Below are positions 46,001 through 53,927 of a DNA stretch of 64,000 nucleotides, in pieces. A program made the position numbers and the translations under genes. Origin of the DNA: Clostridium beijerinckii HUN142 (GTDB taxonomy: Bacteria > Bacillota > Clostridia > Clostridiales > Clostridiaceae); assembly GCF_000621745.1 (NCBI RefSeq), contig NZ_KK211336.1, positions 456,876-520,875 on the forward strand, written 5' to 3'. Position 1 is the stretch's first letter, and every line of letters begins with the position of its first letter. The notes under the pieces are model-generated. The model had not been told where the DNA came from. It ran no database searches and saw nothing but the letters and a program-made list of their open reading frames with translations.

Positions 46001-46076
46001 TTCTTTAGTTAATACTAAGTGTGAAGAGAGACAAGCAAAGAAAAATAAGGTTAGCATTGAAACAGAAACTATTTAG
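43005..46076 (+). CDS. RND efflux permease (AcrB/MdtB-like)
   Basis: A 1023-residue proton-driven RND transporter, the full family length. TM1 at about 12-30, a porter domain, TM2-7 from about 335 (ALIIALGILVDDAIVIGDVV holds the TM4 Asp pair), a second porter domain, and TM8-12 after about 855. Typical motifs are TIYPGASPKDVENLVTKKIE and GVVIRNAILLVEYI. It exports drugs or other amphiphiles. It is preceded directly by its adaptor and followed by a strong terminator. Confidence 0.95.
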   Translation: MGSINAAIKNKKIVLFLVFVAILSGLACYYYIPKQESPDVSSPAAMITTIYPGASPKDVENLVTKKIEDKVEEIDGYDYAESYSQNSASIVIVYLNSDADKDKAWRNLRDKIKDLKSDLPNSCEESTIDTKLTETAGMILGVSGESYSYEQLGNYADDIKKQLSNVSGMSRFDIKGKQDKQVKVDIDLSKINTYSISLEDVCGVLQAQNVEIPSGSLELPTGKIKVQTPGSFTSLKDIENTIVGVLSETGQTIKLKDIANVHIDYDDDSNYKYTSNGESTVLLAGYFQDNKNIVLIGDDVRKKIDEIKKQLPQDLKIEEVTFQPKDVDESVSFFMKNLEEGVILVVITVLIGMGIRNALVVSSVIPISIALSFIVMEVLGIKVHQISTTALIIALGILVDDAIVIGDVVQVGIDAGLPGDEAAFKGIKKLFVPVFTSTLIIVGAFAPLLSIPGAVGEFIRTLPQVVMICITCSYISALFITPAMSSLFFKKSKKSEKENKIQKLFHKILNYGLKHKIKIVAASLLIFGVSMGLMNLLGAQFFPYVDKNIIYINVSNERVEDLDSSSNLVKEVEAVLKSQEEVTSYTSAIGGGLPSFYITLPTVTPSKDTAQIVVKVDLDKTKKFDTREKLVEHIQNELDNKISGGTATVKLLEQADPIGALVRIRLTGDDLDKIYTASEQIQERLKNIPGTTNVRDDAAKKTYEYEVNIDSTKASQYGLLKSDILKQMNIALKGYSSSVYRKSGSEYDILVKSNIASVEDLKNLQVKSSVTSDKILLSQVATINLKSELDQIKHYKKDKTVTVYSDLKSGYNSGDIENKVKEEINKMDLNGVNVIYDGEQKQIETNFTSLAIAGVVIIIIIYLILFVQFKSFVQPFVIIYSLPLSLIGVIVGLLMCDMPLSLTAVMGIISLIGVVIRNAILLVEYIIEGRHEGLSIDEACIHAVSLRFRPIILSSTATITGLIPLAFSKSALFGPMSVTIIFGLATATFLTFIVVPVMYSLVNTKCEERQAKKNKVSIETETI

Positions 46077-46188
46077 TTATGAAATTCAGATTATTTTATT
46101 CTCACCATAATTAGTTTTTCTCTTCAATTTAAAGTGAAGTTCACTAGTAGAGCTTAGTTAATTAAGTTCGGATAACAAAATACAAGAT

Positions 46189-46234
46189 GCCCATATAGAA
46201 GTTTATGTTTTCAAATATAAACTTCTATATGGGC
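46189..46234 (+). terminator. Terminator of the RND operon
   Basis: GCCCATATAGAAGTTTAT (46189-46206) pairs perfectly with ATAAACTTCTATATGGGC (46217-46234). The remaining DNA to 46522 has no gene; TATCATATA-TTC-TATATGATA (46282-46302) is a perfect small palindrome of unknown use. Confidence 0.85.
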
Positions 46235-46522
46235 ATTCGCTTTTGAATTCTCACTTATCTTACTTAGGATATGTGTTTAAGTATCATATATTCTATATGA
46301 TAAAGAATAAATATTGTGAAGAATATTACCATAGAAGACTATATACATAAACATTCTGAAAAATATATATTCCAAAGAATGTTAGAATATATTGGAGCTA
46401 GGACGCTTTATAAATATATTGGAAGATATTATAGATAAAGCTTAAAAAACACGATATACCATCTAGAAAATTGATGTATAATGAATTAAAAAATATGAAT
46501 AAAAAAGGGGGATACATAACAT

Positions 46523-47221
46523 ATGCTTGTACCTAATAAAAGCCCAAAAGTATATGATCAGGTTATAGAGAAGATTAAAGATAAAATAAAATGTGGTGAA
46601 ATAAAAAAAGGAGATAAATTACCAAGTGAAAGAGAGATGGCAGAATCTCTTAAGGTATCGCGTGCATCTATAAGGGAAGCATTAAGAGCTTTAGAAGTAA
46701 TAGGATTAATAGAAAGCAGACATGGAGCTGGAAATTATATACGAACAAATTTTAATAACTCTCTGCTTGAACCACTTTCAATCATGTTTATGTTGCAGGA
46801 GAGTTCGCCAAAAGAAATGTATGATTTAAGGGAAACACTAGAGCTGGAATGTTCTAAATTAGCAGCCAAAAATATAGAGGAAAGTGAGCTTGAACTTTTA
46901 ACAGCACTATTAGATAAGATGTATATTGCTAGTAGTGAAGAAGAAAGTGTTGAATTAGATATTAAGTTTCATCAATTAATTGCAAAAGCATCAAGAAATG
47001 TATTATTAATTAATGTACTTAATGTTATATCTCAACTTGTAGACGAATTCATTAGAAGAGCTAGAATGAAAATTTTTCATGAGGGAAATACAAAAGAAAG
47101 CTTATTATGGATACATGAGAATTTAGTAAGAAATTTAAAGAAAAGGGATGAATCACTAGCTTACAATGCTATGAAAGAACATTTCGATTTAATTAGGAAC
47201 TCTTATGGATATGAGAATTAG
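46523..47221 (+). CDS. GntR/FadR-type transcriptional regulator
   Basis: A 232-residue regulator. The winged helix is at about 10-75 (LPSEREMAESLKVSRASIREALRALEVIGLIESRHGAGNYI) and the FCD ligand domain at about 90-225, with metal/ligand residues in DLRETLELEC, DIKFHQLIAKAS and HENLVRNL. FadR-subfamily proteins sense organic acids such as lactate, gluconate or glycolate. No target gene adjoins; it is monocistronic, so the regulon lies elsewhere. GGGGG precedes the ATG at a long spacing. Confidence 0.9.
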   Translation: MLVPNKSPKVYDQVIEKIKDKIKCGEIKKGDKLPSEREMAESLKVSRASIREALRALEVIGLIESRHGAGNYIRTNFNNSLLEPLSIMFMLQESSPKEMYDLRETLELECSKLAAKNIEESELELLTALLDKMYIASSEEESVELDIKFHQLIAKASRNVLLINVLNVISQLVDEFIRRARMKIFHEGNTKESLLWIHENLVRNLKKRDESLAYNAMKEHFDLIRNSYGYEN

Positions 47222-47401
47222 TGTTACTTTGTAAATTAAAAATATAATATGAAATCAATAGTTTTGAAATTTTTTGATTACTCATAGCTGCGTTTTATAA
47301 TGTGAAACGATCTTAGTTGCAGCATAGCTGCTTTTATAATGTATATATCTTATATGAAAAAGAAAAACTGCTTATTATGTAAAATTAATTGTAGTAACTA
47401 A

Positions 47402-47448
47402 AAATGGGTGTCTCAAGATGATTAAAAATCATCTTGAGACACCCATTT
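47402..47448. terminator. Bidirectional terminator
   Basis: Perfect 22-bp arms (47402-47423 and 47427-47448; outer AAATGGGTGTCTC) with a 3-nt loop, between convergent genes. Upstream, CATAGCTGC(G)TTTTATAATGT occurs twice (47283-47303, 47323-47342). Confidence 0.9.
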
Positions 47449-47475
47449 GCTATATTAGAATTAAAATCTAATAAT

Positions 47476-48192
47476 TTAGTTGATAGATTTGAGAATCTTA
47501 AATCTATTGTTGCAAAGATCAACTCTAACAGGATTATTGTTAAAGACATCTTTAGAGAGGTCTTTTGAACATTCCTTCATAGAATTTATGAATTCTTGAT
47601 TATTTACAGCATCATCTTGAACAATTAAAGAAAAAACATATATATCTTTCTCTTTATCAATCTTAATGTTAATCTTTGAATTATCAGTAAAAATGTCTTT
47701 TTTAAAATAAGCTCCTAATTTTTTTGCTTGTGATTCAGTTATGGCATTGGTATAGTAAACATGATTTTGTCCATAAGCGATTGAGTTTTCAGGCATAGCA
47801 GCAGTATATATACGTGATAAAATAACTAAAGCTAATAATAAAAAGCATATAAGTACTGGTAGAAAATAGGAAGCCTTTTCGCCGCCATTTTTAATATGTT
47901 CATTGTATAGTTCCTTTTGAATATTTCTAAGAAGGATTCCAATGCCAGCATTAACGGGTAAAGCTAAACTTGAACTTTTAACTGATAATAGACTCAACAA
48001 ATAAATGAAGACAATAAAGCTTAAAATAGTTGAAATAAGGGTTATCCATTTCTTTTTATGATCTCCTAAACGTCCATAATTTAAAGAACATATAATACCA
48101 GTAGGAAGAAATGAAAAGATGGCCGAAATAATAATAAATGATTTAGGATTCCATAGTTTTTTAGTTGGAACACTAGTACTAATTTCTGTCAT
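47476..48192 (-). CDS. Membrane protein of unknown function
   Basis: A 238-residue protein I do not recognise. Hydrophobic helices lie at about 17-37, 48-70 and 107-127, with a small loop SLNYGRLGDHKKKW after the first. After residue 130 follows an extracytoplasmic or cytoplasmic soluble domain with alternating strands (INIKIDKEKDIYVFSLIVQ) and no catalytic motif. GGAGG precedes the ATG on the minus strand. It is monocistronic. Confidence 0.7.
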   Translation of the reverse strand: MTEISTSVPTKKLWNPKSFIIISAIFSFLPTGIICSLNYGRLGDHKKKWITLISTILSFIVFIYLLSLLSVKSSSLALPVNAGIGILLRNIQKELYNEHIKNGGEKASYFLPVLICFLLLALVILSRIYTAAMPENSIAYGQNHVYYTNAITESQAKKLGAYFKKDIFTDNSKINIKIDKEKDIYVFSLIVQDDAVNNQEFINSMKECSKDLSKDVFNNNPVRVDLCNNRFKILKSIN

Positions 48193-48578
48193 AAAGATAC
48201 CTCCATAATATTGCCAGAATCAATTATATCACAATATTACTTATAATTATCTTATTTTACATAATTTTCACAAATAAAATAGAATTGAAAGAATTTATTG
48301 GGCATATTGTGTACCTAAATATGTAGTAGAGGCAATAAGATCGAATAAACACCGTTGTGATATGAATGGATTTAATGAAGCAATAAGTGAGAAAATTTTG
48401 TTTGTTACTTTTTATTATATATTGCAATTAAGTTTCTAAATGAACATATAGCTTACTAAAGTTTAAAATTTAAATTTATTATTGCAATATATATTATAAA
48501 AAATATTAATTAATATAGATTATTTTATAATAATGTGTTAATATAATTATATCCATAATATTATCAGAAGAAACTCAT

Positions 48579-48614
48579 AAAGGTAGATTAGGGAGATATG
48601 CCTAATCTACCTTT
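48579..48614. terminator. Orphan terminator
   Basis: AAAGGTAGATTAGG (48579-48592) pairs perfectly with CCTAATCTACCTTT (48601-48614), followed by TATTTTTTG. No gene in 48193-48578 reads into it on the plus strand, so an unannotated short transcript is possible. Confidence 0.7.
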
Positions 48615-48943
48615 TATTTTTTGTAAAAAATAAAATAGATAAAAGACTAATTGAATGAGAGCAAAGCTGTATCTATTTGCTAATGCAAAAAAAATGAATA
48701 TTTTTCAAAGAAATCTAATAGATGATTTACTGTATTTTTAGTAAAAATATTACAATATACGCATTAATTAAAAAAATAACTAGAAATTACAAACGAATTA
48801 AGTGTATAATATAATCAAGATATAAGATTTGGAGATAATTAAAAAAACAAATCAATGAAAATAAAACATTAATAAGAAGGCATAATTTATTTTGCTCTTT
48901 AAAAAGTATTGTTTATGAAATTATGGGAATACTTAATAATGAG

Positions 48944-48984
48944 AAAAATAGGTCTAGATAAATTATAGATTATCACCTATTTTT
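48944..48984 (+). terminator. Hairpin upstream of the cold-shock gene
   Basis: AAAAATAGGT (48944-48953) pairs with ACCTATTTTT (48975-48984), ending in a T run, 57 bp before the csp start. It may be an attenuator or the end of a small RNA. Otherwise 48193-49041 holds nothing I can support. Confidence 0.6.
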
Positions 48985-49041
48985 AGAAGTGGTAATATGC
49001 TTAACAAATCAAAATACAATATTTTATTAAGGAGGATATTT

Positions 49042-49233
49042 ATGAAAACAGGTACAGTAAAGTTTTTTAATTCGGAAAAAGGATTTGGGTTTATAGAGGT
49101 AGAGGGGGAAAAGGATGTTTTTGTACATTCATCTTCTCTTTCAGGATTTAGTATACAAGAAGGAGATAAAGTTCAGTTTGATGTTGAGAAAGGTACAAAA
49201 GGCCCTCAAGCAACTAATATTCAAAGAGTATAA
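49042..49233 (+). CDS. csp: Cold-shock protein (CspA family)
   Basis: A 63-residue single cold-shock domain, an RNA chaperone. RNP1 is KGFGFIEV and RNP2 is DVFVHSSSL. The start at 49042 has AAGGAGG; the longer frame from 48997 adds no conserved sequence. The DEAD-box helicase gene follows and often works with Csp in unwinding RNA at low temperature. A hairpin in the leader may regulate it. Confidence 0.96.
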   Translation: MKTGTVKFFNSEKGFGFIEVEGEKDVFVHSSSLSGFSIQEGDKVQFDVEKGTKGPQATNIQRV

Positions 49234-49277
49234 AATAACCTTTGTATGTTGCTTAACAATATATTAGCTAATTTTTG

Positions 49278-49300
49278 CCACCTTGTTTAAGGTGGTTTTT
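49278..49300 (+). terminator. Terminator of csp
   Basis: CCACCTT (49278-49284) pairs with AAGGTGG (49289-49295), followed by five T. Confidence 0.85.
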
Positions 49301-49359
49301 CATTGAAATAAATTTATTAAATTTACAAATACTATAAAAAAACAGAAAGAAGGTTTAAT

Positions 49360-50934
49360 ATGGAAAATAAAGTATTTAGCGAATTGGGTCTTGATGAGAG
49401 TATTCTTAAAGCTATTGATGCAATGGGATTTGAAGAACCATCTAAGATTCAGGCTGAGGTAATACCAGTTCTTTTAGAAGGGCATGATGTTATTGGGCAG
49501 GCACAAACTGGAACTGGAAAGACACTGGCATTTGGAGCACCAGTTTTGAGCAGAATTAGCAGCTCAGAGGGGAAGATAAGCAGTATCATACTAACTCCTA
49601 CAAGAGAGCTTGCTATACAGGTAAATGATGAACTAAATCGTATAGCTAAGTTTACTAAGATTAAGTTACTTCCCGTATACGGCGGCCAACCTATTGATAG
49701 GCAGATTTCAGCTTTACGGAGGGGAATAGATATAGTCGTAGGAACTCCTGGAAGAGTGTTGGATTTAATAAGAAGAAAAGTCTTGAATTTAGGTTCTATC
49801 AAATTCCTTGTATTGGATGAAGCCGACGAAATGCTAAACATGGGATTTATTGATGATATAGAAGAAATAATAAAAAATTCAAATCAAGACAGGCAGACAA
49901 TGTTGTTTTCAGCTACTATGCCTGAAGAAATCAAAAGACTTGCTAAAAGGTATATGAAGTCTGAAACGAAACACATAGCCATTTTAAAAAATGCAATGAC
50001 TGTAGCTACAGTGGATCAATACTATTATGAAATTAAAAACAAGGATAGGTTTGAAACGCTATGCAGAATACTGGATGTTGACGAACCCACTTCTGCAATA
50101 ATCTTTTGCAAGACGAAGAGGAGTGTTGATGAACTGGTTGAAGGTCTTCAAGGTAGAGGGTATACTGCCGAAGGAATGCATGGAGATATGAATCAAAATC
50201 AGAGAATAAATACATTAAGAAAATTTAAGGAAGGAAACTTAGAGTTCTTAGTAGCAACTGATGTTGCTGCAAGAGGCATAGATGTTGAAAATGTAACTCA
50301 CGTAATAAATTACGATTTGCCTCAGGATGTAGAATCTTATGTTCACAGAATAGGCAGAACCGGCAGAGCGAATAGAAAAGGGGTTGCTTATACACTTGTT
50401 ACTGCAAGGGAATATATGTCTCTTAAGCATATTGAAAAAGTAACAAAAAGCAAGATAAGAAGAAGAGAAATTCCTACTGTAGATGAAATATTTACTTCAA
50501 AGTATAAAAATATGTTTTCAAAAATAAAGGAAACTTTGGAGCAGGATAGCTATAAGAAATTTATGCCAATGGCAACAGAGCTTGATGAGGAGTTTAACCT
50601 TGTGGAAGTAGCAGCGGCCTTAATGGATATGGTATACAGCAAAGAAGTGAATTATGACTATGCTGAAAATGAAATAGGTTCAAAGACAGATTACAAGAGG
50701 TTATTTTTAACTGTAGGACGCTTGGATAAGATTAATCCAAAGCAGTTGGTGGAATTCTTTAATGAGACTGCAAATGTAAAAAGAGAAGATGTTGGCGATA
50801 TTGATATTCTTGAAAAGTTTTCATTTGTAAATGTAACAGAAGCAGCAGCGGAATCCATAATGAAGCATTGCGTTGGAAAGAAGTTCGCTGGAAGAAAGCT
50901 AAACGTTGAAATTTCAACAAAATCAAAAAGATAA
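49360..50934 (+). CDS. DEAD-box RNA helicase with DbpA-type RNA-binding end
   Basis: A 524-residue ATP-dependent RNA helicase. Q motif FEEPSKIQAEVIPVLL, Walker A AQTGTGKT (about 48-55), PTRELAIQV, VLDEADEML, FSATMPEE, and in the second RecA domain ATDVAARGIDVENV and HRIGRTGRA. Residues 440-524 form a DbpA/CsdA-like RNA-binding fold (RLFLTVGRLDKINPKQLVEF). Such helicases assist ribosome assembly or cold adaptation. It follows csp after its terminator. Confidence 0.94.
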   Translation: MENKVFSELGLDESILKAIDAMGFEEPSKIQAEVIPVLLEGHDVIGQAQTGTGKTLAFGAPVLSRISSSEGKISSIILTPTRELAIQVNDELNRIAKFTKIKLLPVYGGQPIDRQISALRRGIDIVVGTPGRVLDLIRRKVLNLGSIKFLVLDEADEMLNMGFIDDIEEIIKNSNQDRQTMLFSATMPEEIKRLAKRYMKSETKHIAILKNAMTVATVDQYYYEIKNKDRFETLCRILDVDEPTSAIIFCKTKRSVDELVEGLQGRGYTAEGMHGDMNQNQRINTLRKFKEGNLEFLVATDVAARGIDVENVTHVINYDLPQDVESYVHRIGRTGRANRKGVAYTLVTAREYMSLKHIEKVTKSKIRRREIPTVDEIFTSKYKNMFSKIKETLEQDSYKKFMPMATELDEEFNLVEVAAALMDMVYSKEVNYDYAENEIGSKTDYKRLFLTVGRLDKINPKQLVEFFNETANVKREDVGDIDILEKFSFVNVTEAAAESIMKHCVGKKFAGRKLNVEISTKSKR

Positions 50935-50943
50935 TTTGAAATG

Positions 50944-50998
50944 ATACCTATGAACCGGACACATGAAGAAAGTGTTTAGTCTATAGGTATTTTTTTTG
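50944..50998 (+). terminator. Terminator of the helicase gene
   Basis: ATACCTAT (50944-50951) pairs with ATAGGTAT (50983-50990), followed by a long T run. Confidence 0.85.
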
Positions 50999-51018
50999 TC
51001 CTTAATATAGATGTCAGA

Positions 51019-51261
51019 TTAATTATTATTTTGCTTTTTATAGGTTTGAGATGCATTGTTAAGCGCTTGAATCGCCTGTTCCGCAGGCATATTTTTTAGT
51101 AAAGATGCACACTTATTGCAAAGCACACTTCCTTTACCGCGGAAAATATCACTGCTTCTTGTATCACTACATGGGTTGCGGAATATTGGTACATTACATA
51201 GTTCACATCTTTGATGTTTTTCATAATTACCATGGGTTGCTTTACTACTTTGATTATTCAT
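51019..51261 (-). CDS. Small Cys-rich protein, probable zinc ribbon
   Basis: An 80-residue protein with CELCNVPIFRNPC in the first half and VLCNKCASLL in the second, giving C-x2-C and C-x2-C pairs that could bind one zinc. A basic SSDIFRGKGS loop lies between, and the tail MPAEQAIQALNNASQTY is helical. GGAGG precedes the ATG on the minus strand, which supports a real gene. I do not recognise a named family. Confidence 0.65.
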   Translation of the reverse strand: MNNQSSKATHGNYEKHQRCELCNVPIFRNPCSDTRSSDIFRGKGSVLCNKCASLLKNMPAEQAIQALNNASQTYKKQNNN

Positions 51262-51420
51262 AAGATTACCTCCATCACGCGTAAATCTATTATATTTTAT
51301 GTAAAATCAAATTTGATATTCTGAAAAAATACAACAAATTAAGGAAGGAATAAAAAAGATTAAGACTCAATATTCATAATTGGGATGCATGATTAAAAGG
51401 GTATATTCTGATCTGAAGAA

Positions 51421-51542
51421 CCATAAATATTCTTTAGAATACTAGAATATTTATGGAAATGCTCCAAACAATATTTATTCAGTTTGATATTAGAATATAT
51501 ATTCTATAGAGTATGCATACTAGAAAAAGAGTTCTATAGAAC
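51421..51542. repeat. Cluster of palindromes
   Basis: Four perfect inverted repeats lie close together: CCATAAATATTCT / AGAATATTTATGG (51421-51456, 13-bp arms), TAGAATATATATTCTA (51491-51506), GTATGCATAC (51511-51520) and GTTCTATAGAAC (51531-51542). There is no gene. They may be operators or remnants of a mobile element. Confidence 0.55.
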
Positions 51543-51634
51543 AAGCAAGGAATTACATTTATTATGGATGCTCAGGTGTCAGAGATACTTTAGATTCATT
51601 GAATGTAAATATTTAGTATTGCATTTTATAATTT

Positions 51635-51690
51635 CCAATGTTATACTTTCTATAAGGTACTGAAGTACCTTATAGAAAGTATAACATTGG
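51635..51690. repeat. 56-bp perfect palindrome
   Basis: Arms 51635-51661 and 51664-51690 are exact 27-bp reverse complements (outer CCAATGTTATACTTTC, inner TATAAGGTACT) around a GA dinucleotide. Its right edge runs into the GGAGGTG RBS of the ABC remnant. It could be a TetR-type operator or an RNA hairpin controlling that RBS. Confidence 0.8.
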
Positions 51691-51703
51691 AGGTGTTTGT
51701 ATT

Positions 51704-51870
51704 TTGATAATAATACAAACGAAGAAGTTAACAAAGAGTTATAGCTCTCCAAATAGTGTTTATGATATTAGTTTGACAATTAATTAAGCAGCATATTGAC
51801 GATTTTCATTATTATATTCATTGGTGCGTATGGTACTATATTATTGTGGAATTATATTGATCAAAAATAG
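51704..51870 (+). pseudogene. ABC transporter deletion scar (ATPase start joined to a membrane-protein end)
   Basis: After GGAGGTG, a TTG start opens MIIIQTKKLTKSYSSPNSVYD and ISLTIN, the standard first strand pair of an ABC ATPase, but a TAA stops it where the Walker A region should begin. Nine bases later another frame (51796-51870) encodes LTIFIIIFIGAYGTILLWNY then IDQK, a C-terminal membrane helix like that of a permease. I infer that one large deletion removed most of an ATPase-permease pair. The TetR gene starts 11 bp later and was probably in the same operon. Confidence 0.7.
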
Positions 51871-51881
51871 GAGGTTGTATC

Positions 51882-52475
51882 ATGAACAATAATGTTAGTC
51901 GACGCCGTGGCGTTATACTTGAAAATGCAATTTTAGATGAGGCTTGGCTATTACTTAATCAAATTGGATATAGCAAATTGACAATGGATGACGTAGCTCG
52001 TGCTGCAAAAACCAACAAAAATGCTATTTATCGCCGATGGCCACAAAAATGTCACCTTATTCTTGCTGCTGTAGAGCGAAAAGCACCACCAATAGAATTA
52101 GAAATCAGTGATCATGGTTCATTAAGAGAAGATTTAATTGCTCTATTTAAGGTTTTAGATCCAATTTTTGAAATTATCAGACCTGAGGATCTACGAGAGG
52201 TGATTTCAGATAAGTTTTCCGATACTACATCTTACGATCTATTTAGTATTGTTAATCACGAAAATGGTATTCGTAAATTAATGGAAACTATTATAACGCG
52301 GGCTAATCAGCGCAATGAAATTTCACTTTCAATAGATACTATTTCTGAAAAGGCTCTAAATTTACCTACTTTACTAATTATCAATGAAATTGTATTGTAT
52401 GGAAGGCCCAATGAGACGAGTAGCGAGGATATTATTAATAATATTTTGCTTCCCATATATAAAGTACATAAATAG
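51882..52475 (+). CDS. TetR/AcrR family regulator
   Basis: A 197-residue TetR-type repressor. The HTH is SKLTMDDVARAAKTNKNAIYRRWPQK at about residues 33-58; the C-terminal domain is of the TetR_C_33-like type with EDLREVISDKFSD. GGAGG precedes the ATG. It lies between relics of two ABC transporters and upstream of an adaptor/MFS efflux set, any of which could be its target. Some codons (CGC, CGT) differ from the AGA-rich neighbours, which hints at a different origin. Confidence 0.88.
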   Translation: MNNNVSRRRGVILENAILDEAWLLLNQIGYSKLTMDDVARAAKTNKNAIYRRWPQKCHLILAAVERKAPPIELEISDHGSLREDLIALFKVLDPIFEIIRPEDLREVISDKFSDTTSYDLFSIVNHENGIRKLMETIITRANQRNEISLSIDTISEKALNLPTLLIINEIVLYGRPNETSSEDIINNILLPIYKVHK

Positions 52476-52555
52476 TTCAATCAGTAAGAATAACAGGGAC
52501 TTATAACTAAGATTCCCTTGTTACTTCTTGTAAAGCAAAGAAATAGATTCAGAGA

Positions 52556-52633
52556 ATGAATACAATTAAATCAGAAAACTTGTCAAAATTTTATGGAGAA
52601 GTGGGTAATGTGGTTAACTTGGGTTTTGAATAA
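52556..52633 (+). pseudogene. N-terminal remnant of a second ABC ATPase
   Basis: ATG at 52556 opens NTIKSENLSKFYGEVGNVVN and LGFE before a TAA, the first 25 residues of an ABC ATPase up to the point just before Walker A. No further ATPase sequence follows. Length and truncation point match the first remnant, so two neighbouring transporters have decayed. The rest of 52476-52925 has only a weak terminator (about 52489-52523). Confidence 0.6.
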
Positions 52634-52925
52634 TGGAAGAAAAAATCTGTCGATTTTTGCGATGAACGTTGCAAGTAAAACAAGAGCATATACATACGGC
52701 TAGCGACTTTTATTTTTTGTGATTTACATTATTATGAATAAAATGAAAATACCTCATAAAGGATACGTCTGTCAGACGTTAGATTGATGATGAAAAAGTT
52801 AAAAGTGTTATAGTAACTTTAAATGGAATATTAACTAATTACATAAATTGGGTGATGAAAATTCTAAAATTTAATGAGAATGATAGTTCTTATCTATAAT
52901 TAATTTAGTAAAGGAGTAAATGATT

Positions 52926-53912
52926 ATGAAAAAATATATTTTGTTAATTGTATTACCGGTGCTTATAGGAACATCTCTTTTTACGGGATGCGCTGTAAAA
53001 AACAATAAGAATGAAAATGTTGTTCAAGCAGAAGCGGTTAATAAGCAAAATTCCATATATCTTATGGCTGGAAGGATTGAGACTGATAATCAAGTTAATG
53101 TATCTTCAAAAATTTCTGCTAGAGTTTCAGATGTATTAGTTAATGTAGGATCAACCGTAAATCAAGGTGATGCTGTCATTAAATTAGACACCCAGGATTT
53201 GCAAGCACAGATGAATCAAGCACAGGCAGCAGTAAATACTGCAAATGCAAATTTAACTAATGCTATGAATAGTTCACGCCCTGAACAAATATCTCAAGCA
53301 CAAGCAACTTTGGATAGTGCTAAAGCAACCTATGATGTAGCTAAAAAGAATTATGACCGTACAAAAGCTTTAGCTGACGCTGGTGCAGCTACAGAGGTGC
53401 AGCTTGAAACTGCACAGCAACAACTTACCTCAGCAGAATCAGGACAAAAATCAGCAGAGGAACAATTAGAAATGCTTAAAAATGGTGCTACAGAAACAAG
53501 CATAAATGTTTACAAGGCTCAAGTACAGCAAGCTGAAGAAGCATTAAAAACAGCGCAGGTAGCATTAAATAATGGAACAATTACAGCACCTATTTCAGGG
53601 AAAGTTACTGTTAAAAATATAAATAAAGGTGAAATGACATCACCCGGCAGTACTCTTGTTTCAATATCTAATCCTGATGCTTTGTGCGTGAATGCATATG
53701 TACCTCTAAGCATTGCAAAAGATTTAAAAGAGGGACAAGCTGTAACTATTAAAGTATCAGAAATAGAGGAATCAGAATTTGAAGGGACCATATCAGTAAT
53801 AAATTCTGAATTAAATCCTCAGAGTAATAATGTTTTAGTAAAAATAACGTTAGTAGATTCAAATTCACAATTGAAACCTGGCATGTTTGCCGAAGTTGGT
53901 GTGAGAAGTTAG
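52926..53912 (+). CDS. HlyD-type efflux adaptor lipoprotein
   Basis: A 328-residue adaptor. Signal peptide with lipobox FTGC (Cys about 22), lipoyl half SARVSDVLVNVGSTVNQGDAV, a long Ala/Gln-rich coiled-coil hairpin (about 90-200; QAQAAVNTANANLTNAM), second lipoyl half NGTITAPISGKVTVKNINKGE and a beta-barrel. The ATG at 52926 has AAGGAG 9 nt upstream, better than 52920. It is the first gene of a three-gene efflux unit. Its C-terminal domain pairs it with RND or ABC pumps, and an RND remnant lies downstream. Confidence 0.9.
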   Translation: MKKYILLIVLPVLIGTSLFTGCAVKNNKNENVVQAEAVNKQNSIYLMAGRIETDNQVNVSSKISARVSDVLVNVGSTVNQGDAVIKLDTQDLQAQMNQAQAAVNTANANLTNAMNSSRPEQISQAQATLDSAKATYDVAKKNYDRTKALADAGAATEVQLETAQQQLTSAESGQKSAEEQLEMLKNGATETSINVYKAQVQQAEEALKTAQVALNNGTITAPISGKVTVKNINKGEMTSPGSTLVSISNPDALCVNAYVPLSIAKDLKEGQAVTIKVSEIEESEFEGTISVINSELNPQSNNVLVKITLVDSNSQLKPGMFAEVGVRS

Positions 53913-53927
53913 GAAAGGATGATAAGA

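Noticed and set aside
45641..46057. 138-codon ORF opposite the RND permease
   Set aside because: Antisense shadow of a conserved membrane protein gene; its composition follows from the opposite strand.
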